From the NCBI GenBank assembly GCA_035938015.1, contig DASZHJ010000245.1:1-13104 (forward strand): a stretch of 13,104 bases of DNA, in the 5' to 3' direction. The notes beneath the pieces were generated by a model. The model did not search any database and had not been told where the DNA came from. It worked only from the letters and a program-made list of their open reading frames with translations. A program made the translations under genes and the position numbers. Below, one piece after another: positions 1 through 6,481 of this stretch. Every line of letters starts with the position of its first letter. Within the stretch, counting starts at the first letter, position 1. The DNA is from DASZHJ01 sp035938015. GTDB taxonomy: Bacteria; Pseudomonadota; Alphaproteobacteria; ATCC43930; CGMCC-115725.

Positions 1-675
1 CAGGCGCTGGTGGCCGACCTCACCAACCACCTGGTGGCCATCACCACCGGCTTCACGGGCACGAGCGTGGTTCTGTTCGGCGCCACCGACGGCAACGGCG
101 ACGTCATCGTGGTGGTGCGCGGACCGGAGCGCGACATCACCGTGCGCCGCAAGAGCAAGGTGGCGGAAGTCTGGGTCAACACCCGCCAGGTGACCTTCCA
201 GAGCGTGCCCAGCTACTACAGCATCGCCAGCAGCAAGCCGATCGACGACATCGCGCCGCTGGCGATGCGCCAGCTGCACCAGATCGGCCTCGACAATCTG
301 CGCCTCACGACCGAGACGCCGCTCTCGCCGCAGGAGACCACGGAGTTTCGCACGGCGCTCCTGCGCAACGAGGCGCGCGCGGGGCTCTACCCCCCGGGCT
401 TCGGCCAAGTGAGTTTCCTGGGCGACCGGCTGTTCCGCACCGATATCCGGTTCCCTGCCAATGTGCCGACCGGCACCTATCTGGTCCAGGTGTTCCTGGT
501 GCGCGACAAGGCGGTGGTGAGCGGGCAGACCACGCCGTTGGTGGTCTCGGAGCTCGGGCTTGACGCCGAGGTGCACGATTTCGCCGACCGGTATGCGCTG
601 GCCTACGGCCTCACCGCCATCGGATTGGCGGCGCTGGCCGGGTGGCTTGCGAGCTTGCCGTTCCGGAACGCCTAA
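1..675 (+). CDS. TIGR02186-like membrane-anchored protein, 5' end missing
   Basis: This reading frame is already open at base 1 and runs to TAA at 673–675, giving 224 visible residues. The first residues (QALVADLTNHLVAITTGF) look like the start of a mature domain just after a signal peptide, so probably only the export signal and a few residues are cut off. The body is beta-rich, with a VRGPERDITVRRK stretch near residues 40–52. The last 25 or so residues (YALAYGLTAIGLAALAGWLASL) form a single C-terminal membrane helix with a short tail, suggesting a periplasmic domain tethered to the inner membrane. I recognise the pattern as the TIGR02186 family, of unknown function, which is often found beside TauE/SafE-type (TSUP) anion exporters; any such partner would lie upstream, outside the window. 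The family call is from memory. GTG at 10 is an internal codon and not a convincing start. Confidence 0.75.
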   Translation, partial: QALVADLTNHLVAITTGFTGTSVVLFGATDGNGDVIVVVRGPERDITVRRKSKVAEVWVNTRQVTFQSVPSYYSIASSKPIDDIAPLAMRQLHQIGLDNLRLTTETPLSPQETTEFRTALLRNEARAGLYPPGFGQVSFLGDRLFRTDIRFPANVPTGTYLVQVFLVRDKAVVSGQTTPLVVSELGLDAEVHDFADRYALAYGLTAIGLAALAGWLASLPFRNA

Positions 676-678
676 GTT

Positions 679-684
679 AGGAGG
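679..684 (+). promoter_or_regulatory. Strong Shine-Dalgarno for the universal stress protein gene
   Basis: AGGAGG lies 7 nt before the ATG at 692. It fixes the start of the stress protein and rules out the longer upstream extension of that frame, which would overlap the preceding gene. The gap after the upstream stop is only 16 nt, so the two genes are probably co-transcribed. Confidence 0.8.
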
Positions 685-691
685 CTCCGCG

Positions 692-1180
692 ATGAGCGAC
701 GAAACTGCAGAGACGACGCCCCAGCGCATCTTCCTGGTGGTGGTCGACGAGAGCGCGGAGATGCCGGTGGCGCTGCACTATGCCGCGCTGCGCGCGCGCC
801 ACACCGGCGGCCGCGTGGCGCTGCTCTATGTGATCGAGCCCAGCGATCTCCAGCACTGGATGGCGGTGGAATCGCTGATGCGGGAAGAGCGCCGAGAGGA
901 GGCCGAGCAACTCCTCAACAAGCTCTCGCAGGAAGTGCTGGAGCTCGCGGGCTCGCATCCCGTGGTCTACATCCGCGAGGGCCGGCGGCGCGACGAGCTC
1001 TTGGCCATGCTCGAGGAGGAGCCGAGCGTGTCGATCCTGGTGCTGGCCGCCGGCACCGGTCCGGAGGGGCCGGGCCCGCTCATCACCACGCTGGTCGGGA
1101 AGTCGCTGGCGAAGCTGCGCGTCCCGGTCACCATCGTGCCCGGCAGCCTCACCGACGAGCAGCTGGAGCATGTGAGCTGA
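692..1180 (+). CDS. Single-domain universal stress protein (UspA family)
   Basis: The product has 162 residues, typical for a one-domain Usp. The fold pattern is visible: a first beta strand (RIFLVVVDES), a helix with HYAALRARHTGG, a second strand (RVALLYVIEP), and the terminal segment LVLAAGTGPEGPG…KLRVPVTIVPG. The nucleotide loop reads G-P-E-G, nine residues, then G-K-S. This nearly fits the ATP-binding consensus G-2x-G-9x-G(S/T), with Lys in place of the first Ser/Thr, so nucleotide binding is plausible but not certain. The start is set by AGGAGG 7 nt upstream. It follows a membrane-anchored protein gene by 16 nt and converges with the cyclase gene. Usp proteins are cytoplasmic and act in stress or starvation survival; the ligand or target here cannot be told from sequence. 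Confidence 0.88.
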   Translation: MSDETAETTPQRIFLVVVDESAEMPVALHYAALRARHTGGRVALLYVIEPSDLQHWMAVESLMREERREEAEQLLNKLSQEVLELAGSHPVVYIREGRRRDELLAMLEEEPSVSILVLAAGTGPEGPGPLITTLVGKSLAKLRVPVTIVPGSLTDEQLEHVS

Positions 1181-1187
1181 TTTTTTT
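1160..1187 (+). terminator. Weak intrinsic-terminator-like hairpin plus T7
   Basis: CAGCT (1160–1164) can pair with AGCTG (1175–1179) around a 10-nt loop. One base later comes a run of seven T (1181–1187), conspicuous in this GC-rich DNA. The stem is only 5 bp and overlaps the stress-protein stop codon, so it is a weak candidate for ending the plus-strand transcript before the convergent cyclase gene. Confidence 0.3.
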
Positions 1188-1211
1188 CGCCCCCAGACGC
1201 CGGGCGCGCGC

Positions 1212-2450
1212 TCAGCCGGACTCGGTCTCGAAGTAGGGATCCTCGGCCGGCAGCAGCGCGAAGACTTCCTGAGGCTCGCCGACGCCCTGCAACGTGTGCC
1301 GGCCCATCGAGAGCGCGGGCACGCCGGACTGCCGCACGAATTCGGCCGAGAACAGCATGGCCTTGCCGAAGCGCCGGCAGAGTTTCTGGAGCCGGCTCAC
1401 CAGGTTGACGGCGCGCCCGATCACCGTGAAGTCGAGCCGGGTCGAGGCGCCGATGTTGCCGTAGATGACCCGCCCGACATGCAGCGTGATGCCGATCCGG
1501 AACGTGCGGGCGCCCGCGGCGGCGCGCGCACGGTTGACCTCCGCCAGGTCGGCGAAGGCGGCCTTCGCCGCGGCGACCGCCGCGAAACACGCGGGTTTCA
1601 CGCCGCCGCGCCGGAGCGGAAAGATCGCCAGCACGCCGTCCCCGATCAGCTTCAGGACCTGGCCGCCATGGCCTTCGACCGGATGGATCACGCTCTCGAA
1701 ATAGCTGTTGAGGAGCTCGATCACCTGATCGCCGGGCAGCGTCTCGGAGAGCTCCGTGAAGCCGCGGATATCCGCGAACAGGATGGCGGCCTCGATCACC
1801 TCGCCGCTGCCGCGCGTCACCTCGCCGCGCAGAACGCGCCGACCGGCATCCTCGCCGAGATAAGTCTTGACGACGTTCTCGGCGATCCGATGCCCGACGC
1901 GCGCCTCGAAGACCAGCGCCATATGCGGCAGGAGCGCGTCGAAGAACTCGAGGTCGTCGTCGTCGAACCCGCCCGGCCGTCTCGTCGCCAAGGTGATGGC
2001 GCTGCTGGTGCCGTCGGTGAAGGGCAGCCGCCGGGCGACGTAGTCGGTGAACCCGGCGGCCTTGAGATCGGGCAGAATGCTGAAGTCGAGCGCGACGCCG
2101 GGCTTGCCGATCCGGCGGCGAAACCGCTCGGCGCCGCCGAACAGCCAATAGACCGCGCTGTTCTGATAAGCGGCGGTGGTGCTGCCGCCGTGGTATTGCG
2201 GGATCATCTCGGTCGGCCGGCCCGGCAGCCAGCGCACCGTGAAGCCGAAAATCTCCGGGTGCAGCGTGCGCGCATGCACCGTGCAGCGCTCGAGCGGCAC
2301 GCCTTCCGCCACGATCCGCTCGCAGATCGCCTGGAGAAACTCGGGAGCTCCGTCGATCCGGCGCGCGACCTCCACCAGCCAGTCGATCACCGGCTGAGCG
2401 CGAAGCCGCGCCGCGGAGAGGCGCGGTGCGCGCCGTTCTGCCAAGACCAT
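1212..2450 (-). CDS. Soluble class III adenylate cyclase
   Basis: The 412-residue product makes cyclic AMP from ATP. The C-terminal half (about 218–375) is a class III cyclase homology domain. The metal aspartates are Asp227 (in FADIRGFT) and Asp271 (in KLIGDG). Lys267 and Asp340 (RLDFTVIG) form the adenine-selecting pair, and Asn349 and Arg353 (NLVSR) are the transition-state residues. All key residues are present, so it should be active, and the Lys/Asp pair argues for ATP over GTP. The first ~200 residues contain no membrane segment; they resemble the sensory N-terminal region of rhizobial cyclases, and the ligand is unknown. I chose ATG 2450 because GGGGGA (2463–2458) sits 7 nt upstream; ATG at 2456 or 2465 is possible but less well placed. 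It stands alone, converging on the stress-protein gene and divergent from the Nfu gene. Confidence 0.88.
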   Translation of the reverse strand: MVLAERRAPRLSAARLRAQPVIDWLVEVARRIDGAPEFLQAICERIVAEGVPLERCTVHARTLHPEIFGFTVRWLPGRPTEMIPQYHGGSTTAAYQNSAVYWLFGGAERFRRRIGKPGVALDFSILPDLKAAGFTDYVARRLPFTDGTSSAITLATRRPGGFDDDDLEFFDALLPHMALVFEARVGHRIAENVVKTYLGEDAGRRVLRGEVTRGSGEVIEAAILFADIRGFTELSETLPGDQVIELLNSYFESVIHPVEGHGGQVLKLIGDGVLAIFPLRRGGVKPACFAAVAAAKAAFADLAEVNRARAAAGARTFRIGITLHVGRVIYGNIGASTRLDFTVIGRAVNLVSRLQKLCRRFGKAMLFSAEFVRQSGVPALSMGRHTLQGVGEPQEVFALLPAEDPYFETESG

Positions 2451-2456
2451 CGTCAT

Positions 2457-2609
2457 GTCCCCCATTTGACCCGCGCCGGGGCGGGTGCCGCAAGCGCCGA
2501 GCCGGCATGGGTGCCGCGCGGGCATATTGACCCTACTGACCAAGGGGTTGACTTAAGGGCTCGGACACCCAAGCTTCTGCGGCGACCTCTCGATCCGGAG
2601 TCTCCCGAA
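2457..2609. promoter_or_regulatory. Divergent intergenic region between cyclase and Nfu genes
   Basis: This region separates two divergent genes and must hold both promoters, but I find no convincing −35/−10 pair. TTGACT at 2548–2553 is a good −35 for the rightward gene, yet the hexamer 17 nt downstream (AAGCTT) is a poor −10. TTGAC occurs three times (2466–2470, 2527–2531, 2548–2552), the last two 21 nt apart. GGAG at 2597–2600 is a usable ribosome binding site for ATG 2610. Confidence 0.35.
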
Positions 2610-3158
2610 ATGTTCATTCAAACCGAGCCCACGCCCAATCCCGCGACCCTCAAGTTTCTGCCGGGCCGCGCGGTCATGGACGCCGGCACGGCCAATTTCA
2701 CGGAGCCCGAGGCGGCCAAGATCTCGCCGCTCGCCGAAAGCTTGTTCGCGCTCGAGGGCGTGACCGGCGTTTATCTCGGCGCCGATTTCATCACGGTGAG
2801 CAAGGCCGCCGATCTCGACTGGCTCAATCTCAAGCCCGTGGTGCTTGGCGCCATCATGGATCATTTCACCTCGGGCCGCCCGGTCATGAGCGGCGCCGCC
2901 ACGGCAGCCGAGCCCGGCGCGGACGAGGACAGCGAGGTGGTGTCGCAGATCAAGGAGCTGCTGGAGACCCGCGTGCGCCCCGCGGTGGCGCAGGACGGCG
3001 GCGACATCATCTTCCACAGCTTCGAGGACGGCGTGGTCTACCTGCACATGCAGGGCTCCTGCTCGGGCTGTCCGAGCTCGACCGCCACGCTCAAGGCCGG
3101 CATCGAGAACATGCTCCGGCACTACGTGCCCGAGGTCCAGGAAGTCCGCCCGGTCTGA
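2610..3158 (+). CDS. NifU/Nfu-type Fe–S cluster carrier
   Basis: The 182-residue product has the two-domain layout of NFU1. An Nfu N-terminal domain (about 1–88) opens with the typical MFIQTEPTPNPATLKFLPG. A linker follows, then a NifU C-terminal domain (about 108–180) carrying Cys151 and Cys154 in GSCSGCPSS. Two such CxxC pairs in a dimer hold one [4Fe–4S] cluster, which the protein passes to apo-enzymes. A downstream client is suggestive: MiaB, a two-cluster enzyme, is encoded about 4 kb away, and Nfu proteins are known to support such enzymes, but no link here is shown. The start is ATG 2610 with GGAG 9 nt upstream; the frame is open further upstream, but that stretch is antisense to the cyclase gene and looks like a GC-rich shadow. 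tsaB follows after 74 nt. Confidence 0.93.
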   Translation: MFIQTEPTPNPATLKFLPGRAVMDAGTANFTEPEAAKISPLAESLFALEGVTGVYLGADFITVSKAADLDWLNLKPVVLGAIMDHFTSGRPVMSGAATAAEPGADEDSEVVSQIKELLETRVRPAVAQDGGDIIFHSFEDGVVYLHMQGSCSGCPSSTATLKAGIENMLRHYVPEVQEVRPV

Positions 3159-3209
3159 GCTTTCGCGCCGGACAAATATTAGCGACGTTTAGCGTTGCGG
3201 AATAACAGA

Positions 3210-3228
3210 CCGCCAGGGAAGCTGGCGG
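3210..3228 (+). promoter_or_regulatory. Hairpin over the tsaB ribosome binding region
   Basis: CCGCCAG (3210–3216) and CTGGCGG (3222–3228) form a perfect 7-bp stem with a 5-nt GGAAG loop, ending 4 nt before the tsaB ATG. The only purine-rich candidate for ribosome binding (AGGGAAG, 3215–3221) lies in the loop and the top of the stem. It may modulate initiation; this is inferred from sequence alone. Confidence 0.45.
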
Positions 3229-3232
3229 CAGC

Positions 3233-3907
3233 ATGAAAGTCCTCGCCTTCGACAGCTCCGGCGGCGGTTGCTCGGCAGCGGTGCTGAGCGGCGATCTCGT
3301 GCTTGCGCAGGAGCGCGCCGCCATGCTGCGCGGCCAGGCCGAGCATCTCGTGCCCATGATCGCCCGCGTCATGGCCGCGGCCGGCATCGGCTTCGGCGAG
3401 CTCGATCTCATCGCGGTGACGCTTGGGCCGGGTGCCTTCACCGGAGTGCGCATCGGCATCGCCACCGCGCAAGGATTGGCACTGGCGACGGGCTTGCCAG
3501 CGCTCGGCCTGGGCAGCTTCGAGGCCGTGGCGGCGTCCCTCCCCGCGGAGCTGCTCGAGGGGCGCGCGTTGCTGGTGGCGATCGAGAGCCGGCGGGACGA
3601 GCTCTACCTCCAGGCCTTCGACCGCCAGCGGGCGCCCGTGGGCGAGGGCGCCCTGGTCGCGGCCGACCATTGGCCGAGCGCCGCGCCGGCCGGACCCCTG
3701 GTGCTGGCGGGCGATGGCGCCGCACGGCTCGGCTCGGCGCTTCGGGGCCGCGACCTCGCGATCGCGCCGGGGCCCGGAACCATCGATGCCGGCGCGCTCG
3801 GCCGGCTTGCGGGCGAGCACTGGCAGGCGGGGCTCCGCACGGACCGCCTGGAGCCCCGCTACCTGCACGCGCCCGACGTGACGCTGGCCAAGGGATCGAG
3901 GCCGTGA
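3233..3907 (+). CDS. tsaB: TsaB, tRNA t6A-modification partner protein
   Basis: The 224-residue product matches TsaB (YeaZ), an inactive ASKHA-fold paralogue of TsaD. It works with TsaD, TsaE and TsaC to place threonylcarbamoyl on A37 of tRNAs that read ANN codons. Visible family marks are the N-terminal MKVLAFDSSG strand-turn, the signature GPGAFTGVRIG at residues 65–75, and the C-terminal EPRYLHAPDV. The length is normal. The start at ATG 3233 gives the full first strand; its ribosome site is within or next to a hairpin. The gene ends in GTGA, sharing four bases with rimI, the usual tsaB–rimI pairing in proteobacteria. tsaD is not in the window. Confidence 0.93.
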   Translation: MKVLAFDSSGGGCSAAVLSGDLVLAQERAAMLRGQAEHLVPMIARVMAAAGIGFGELDLIAVTLGPGAFTGVRIGIATAQGLALATGLPALGLGSFEAVAASLPAELLEGRALLVAIESRRDELYLQAFDRQRAPVGEGALVAADHWPSAAPAGPLVLAGDGAARLGSALRGRDLAIAPGPGTIDAGALGRLAGEHWQAGLRTDRLEPRYLHAPDVTLAKGSRP

Positions 3908-4377
3908 CCCGCTGGCGCATCGTGCCGGTGACGCTCCCGACGATCGAGCATGCGGCCCGGCTGCACGCGCTTTGCTTTCCCGGCGAATCCTGGAGCCGAT
4001 CCGACTTCGAGGGCGTCCTCCAGATTGCCGGCGCCAGCGGGCGCTGGGCGATCGATCCCGGCGATCCCGAGCAACGGCCGCAGGGATTTCTATTCGACAT
4101 GCTGCTCGGCCCCGCGGGCGAGATCGTGACGCTGGGCGTGGCGCCGAGCGCGCGCCGCCGCGGCGCGGCGCGCGCGCTCCTCGAGGACTTGCTTGCCCGA
4201 GCGCGCGCACTGGGCGTGGCAAACCTCACCCTCGAGGTCGCCGAGGACAATGCCGGAGCTCTTGCGCTCTATAGTGATCTCGGTTTCGAGCACGCAGGGA
4301 CGCGCCGCGGATACTACCGCCGCCCGGATGCGAGCCTGATGGACGCCCGGATCCTGCGCCGGACGTTACTGACCTAA
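3904..4377 (+). CDS. rimI: RimI-like ribosomal protein/N-terminal acetyltransferase
   Basis: The 157-residue product is a GNAT-fold acetyltransferase. The acetyl-CoA loop is LGVAPSARRRGAARAL, with R84-R85-R86-G87-A88-A89 standing for the usual RxxGxG/A. Next come LEVAEDNAGALALYSDLGF (residues 110–128), including Asn116 and the candidate acid Tyr123, and a YYRR segment at 137–140, all typical of RimI. The family acetylates protein N-termini, classically ribosomal S18. The start is GTG 3904, overlapping the tsaB stop (GTGA), so translation is probably coupled. The N-terminal ~60 residues diverge more than the core. The specific target is inferred from family and neighbourhood only. Confidence 0.87.
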   Translation: MTRWRIVPVTLPTIEHAARLHALCFPGESWSRSDFEGVLQIAGASGRWAIDPGDPEQRPQGFLFDMLLGPAGEIVTLGVAPSARRRGAARALLEDLLARARALGVANLTLEVAEDNAGALALYSDLGFEHAGTRRGYYRRPDASLMDARILRRTLLT

Positions 4378-4563
4378 GCCGCAGGTCCGGCTGGATCATC
4401 CGAAGGGCAGGCCGGCTCGCCCACAGGGTTTCAGTTTGATTTTGCCGGAACTGTTGCTATTTCTACTGCCAATCGAGAGTGCAATGTTGTGGTGGTCAGG
4501 CTCATTGCTTTGCCGGCAGCAAAAAACTATATCCGTGTTTGAAGTTCCAAAGGAAAGCCCGAA
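4378..4563 (+). promoter_or_regulatory. AT-richer leader of the mucR-like gene, with candidate promoter
   Basis: This 186-nt gap is noticeably richer in A and T than its surroundings. The best promoter candidate is TTGCTT (4505–4510), 17 nt, then TATATC (4528–4533), which would start RNA near 4540 and leave a leader of roughly 24 nt. AGGA (4551–4554), 9 nt before ATG 4564, is the ribosome site. MucR/Ros proteins are known to bind AT-rich sites and repress their own genes, so autoregulation is plausible. A 5-bp stem (AGCCG/CGGCT, 4377–4392) follows rimI but lacks a T run, so no terminator is called. Confidence 0.45.
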
Positions 4564-4983
4564 ATGTCCGATACCGCGAACACTAAAGAACTCCTGACGT
4601 TAACCACGGAAATTGTCGCCGCTCATGTCTCGAAGAACGCGGTTGCGGCGGCGGATCTGCCGCAACTGATCAGCCAAGTCTATCAATCGCTGGCGAATGT
4701 CGGGAAGGGCCAAGCCCCCAACGCCGAGCGCCCCGACCCCGCGGTTCCCGTCAAGAAGTCGATCCATCCGGACTATCTGGTCTGTCTGGAGGACGGCAAG
4801 AAGCTCAAGATGCTGAAGCGGCATCTCAAGACCGCCTACAACATGACGCCCGAGCAATACCGCGACCGCTGGAACCTGGCGCCGGACTACCCCATGGTGG
4901 CACCCAATTACGCCCGCCAGCGCTCCCGCCTCGCCAAGGAGATCGGGCTCGGCACCAGAGGCAGAAAATCGAGCGCGGCCTGA
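4564..4983 (+). CDS. mucR: MucR/Ros-family transcriptional regulator
   Basis: The 139-residue product is a Ros/MucR DNA-binding protein. Residues 66–120 hold the recognisable core: IHPDYLVCLEDGKKLKMLKRHL, then YNMTPEQYRDRWNL and YPMVAPNYARQRS. The N-terminal ~45 residues form the helical segment used for oligomerisation in this family. The zinc position is incomplete: Cys74, Asp77 and His87 align with the first three ligands of Ros, but the fourth position is Tyr92, and Ala91 precedes it. Zinc-lacking homologues that still fold are known in alphaproteobacteria, so function is probably retained. Family members control exopolysaccharide, motility, cell cycle and virulence genes by binding AT-rich DNA. 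It is transcribed alone from an AT-richer leader and precedes the Fur-family gene by 137 nt. Confidence 0.92.
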   Translation: MSDTANTKELLTLTTEIVAAHVSKNAVAAADLPQLISQVYQSLANVGKGQAPNAERPDPAVPVKKSIHPDYLVCLEDGKKLKMLKRHLKTAYNMTPEQYRDRWNLAPDYPMVAPNYARQRSRLAKEIGLGTRGRKSSAA

Positions 4984-5012
4984 GGCTTAGCGCGTTCGAC
5001 CCGTGCCGGCAC

Positions 5013-5061
5013 GCCGTCATAGGACGGTCAGGACAGTTCGGATATACTGGCCCAACTGGGC
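5013..5061 (+). promoter_or_regulatory. Candidate fur promoter with flanking dyads
   Basis: TATACT at 5043–5048 matches five of six −10 bases, but no good −35 sits upstream (TAGGAC at 5020–5025). Two dyads flank it: CCGTC-ATAG-GACGG (5014–5027) upstream, and GCCCA-AC-TGGGC (5050–5061) at the expected transcription start near 5055. Either could bind a repressor; the upstream one could also be a weak hairpin after the mucR-like gene. The rest of 4984–5120 shows nothing else clear. The ribosome site is probably GGGAGG at 5101–5106, rather far (14 nt) from the ATG. Confidence 0.35.
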
Positions 5062-5120
5062 GCCGCCCATCGCCTCACGGGTGCGCCCTCGAGGCTGCTA
5101 GGGAGGCGGGACCAACCGAA

Positions 5121-5555
5121 ATGCCATCGCGCCTGGAACGCCTGTGCCACGACAAGGGTCTCAAAATGACGGAGCAGCGGCGCATCATCGCCCGGGTGCT
5201 CTCCGATTCCTCCGACCACCCGGACGTCGAGAGCGTGCACCGCCGCGCGGCCGAGATCGACCCCCGCATCAGCATCGCCACGGTCTATCGCACCGTTCGG
5301 CTTTTCGAGGAGGCGAACATCCTGGCGCGCCACGATTTCGGCGACGGCCGATCCCGCTACGAGGAGATGCCCAGCGATCATCACGACCACCTGATCGATC
5401 TGCAGACGGGGCGCGTGATCGAGTTCAAGAACGAGGTGATCGAGCGCCTGCAGCGGCAGGTGGCCGAGCAGCTGGGATTTCGCCTCGTCGACCACCGCCT
5501 CGAGCTTTACGCCGTCCCGCTCGAGACCAAGACCGGGCGCGCCGCCGGCAAATGA
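5121..5555 (+). CDS. fur: Fur-family metal-responsive repressor (Fur/Mur type)
   Basis: The 144-residue product has the Fur layout: a winged helix with recognition helix SIATVYRTVRLFEE (residues 51–64), then a dimerisation and metal domain with His87-His88-Asp89-His90 and a later His125. His33 and Glu81 are placed to act as further ligands. The region that carries CxxC in enterobacterial Fur reads LIDLQTG here, so the structural zinc pair is absent. This is the usual state of alphaproteobacterial Fur/Mur, where the protein may sense Mn(II) as much as Fe(II). It lacks the His-rich haem motif of Irr, so Irr is less likely. The start at ATG 5121 gives the normal N-terminus; ATG 5166 would cut into the winged helix. 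Iron or manganese sensing cannot be decided from sequence. Confidence 0.88.
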   Translation: MPSRLERLCHDKGLKMTEQRRIIARVLSDSSDHPDVESVHRRAAEIDPRISIATVYRTVRLFEEANILARHDFGDGRSRYEEMPSDHHDHLIDLQTGRVIEFKNEVIERLQRQVAEQLGFRLVDHRLELYAVPLETKTGRAAGK

Positions 5556-5588
5556 ATGCCCATGGACAGCGCGCCCGCGCCGACTTTT
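5535..5588 (+). terminator. Possible structured terminator at the end of fur
   Basis: GGGCGCGC (5535–5542) pairs perfectly with GCGCGCCC (5569–5576). The 26-nt loop contains the fur stop codon and a smaller stem, GGCA/TGCC (5547–5550 with 5557–5560). TTTT follows at 5585–5588, but 8 nt away from the stem, so this is only a weak intrinsic terminator. Confidence 0.3.
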
Positions 5589-5641
5589 GCATGCTTGCGA
5601 TTGGCCATGCGGCCGATTGAGCCCAGCTTCAGGGGGGACTC

Positions 5642-6481
5642 ATGAGCAACCTGCAGTTCGAGTCGATGGTCACCTCCGAGCGCGCGCGGGCGCTCGACAT
5701 CCGCTCAGGCTTGCTTGCCGTCCGTCTCGCGGAGACGGCGAGCGAGGTCGCGGCCTCCCAGGCGCTCCGCTACCGGGTCTTCTACGAGGAAATGGGCGCC
5801 GAGCCGACGCCGGAAATGGCGCGCGCCCGGCGCGACTTCGACCGCTTCGACGAGGTCGCCGACCATCTGCTGGTGATCGATCACGCGCGCGGCTCAGGCC
5901 CGCAGTCCGTCATCGGGACCTATCGCCTGATCCGCCGGGGCGCCGCCGCGCGGGTCGGCCGCTTCTACTCGGCCGAGGAGTACGACATCTCCACGATGGT
6001 GGCCTATCCCGGCGAGATCCTGGAGCTCGGCCGCTCCTGCGTCGATGCCTCCGCGCGCAATCGTCCGACCATGCAACTGCTTTGGCGCGGCATCGCGGCC
6101 TATGTGTTCTATCACCAGATCGACCTGATGTTCGGCTGCGCGAGCCTGCCCGGCATCGATCCCGAAGCGCTGGCGGTGCCGCTGAGCTATCTCTATTACC
6201 ACCACCTGGCACCGCCGGCGCTCCGGCCCCGCGCGCTCGCCTCGCGCTATGTCGACATGCGCCGGCTCGCGACCAACGCGATCGAGCCCACAAGGTCGCT
6301 CGCGGAGCTGCCGCCTCTCATCAAGGGCTATTTGCGCCTGGGCGGATTCGTCGGCGACGGCGCGGTGATCGACCGTCAGTTCAACACCACGGACGTGTCG
6401 ATCGTGGTGAAAACCGACCTGATCACCGACAAATACTATCGGCACTACGAGCGGCAGACGCGCGAGGCGAGCACGCTTTGA
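5642..6481 (+). CDS. olsB: OlsB-like L-ornithine N-acyltransferase
   Basis: The 279-residue product matches OlsB, a GNAT-like acyltransferase that moves a 3-hydroxyacyl chain from acyl carrier protein to the alpha-amino group of ornithine. This is the first step of ornithine-lipid synthesis. Conserved segments are ALRYRVFYEEMGAEP (residues 41–55), the FDRFDEVADHLLV block (66–78), ELGRSCV (128–134), LWRGI (147–151) and FGCAS (164–168). ATG 5642 is preceded by a G-rich ribosome site (AGGGGGG, 5631–5637). It opens a tight run of seven genes; the next also encodes an acyltransferase, as in rhizobial olsB–olsA pairs. The 86-nt gap before it shows no convincing promoter. A related N-acyl-amino-acid (e.g. 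glutamine-lipid) synthase remains possible, because amino-acid choice cannot be read from sequence. Confidence 0.85.
   Translation: MSNLQFESMVTSERARALDIRSGLLAVRLAETASEVAASQALRYRVFYEEMGAEPTPEMARARRDFDRFDEVADHLLVIDHARGSGPQSVIGTYRLIRRGAAARVGRFYSAEEYDISTMVAYPGEILELGRSCVDASARNRPTMQLLWRGIAAYVFYHQIDLMFGCASLPGIDPEALAVPLSYLYYHHLAPPALRPRALASRYVDMRRLATNAIEPTRSLAELPPLIKGYLRLGGFVGDGAVIDRQFNTTDVSIVVKTDLITDKYYRHYERQTREASTL

Noticed and set aside
967..2508. Long minus-strand reading frame of 513 codons overlapping the stress-protein and cyclase genes
   Set aside because: It is in a different phase from the cyclase, is extremely Arg/Ala-rich, has no recognisable motif, and runs across a convincing cyclase domain; a GC-rich shadow.
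1296..2609. Upstream extension of the Nfu frame by over 400 codons
   Set aside because: It lies antisense to the cyclase and has no domain; the Nfu domain begins exactly at ATG 2610 with a ribosome site.
3179..4250. Long minus-strand frames across tsaB and rimI
   Set aside because: Compositionally biased shadows; the plus-strand genes carry clear TsaB and RimI signatures.
4442..4516. TTTGCCGG repeated at 4442–4449 and 4509–4516 before the mucR-like gene
   Set aside because: Only 8 nt, irregular spacing, no symmetry; not enough to call an operator.
5556..5641. Promoter search upstream of olsB (GCATG/CATGC inverted pair, TTGC elements)
   Set aside because: No −35/−10 pair with acceptable spacing could be found; the inverted pair is only 5 bp.
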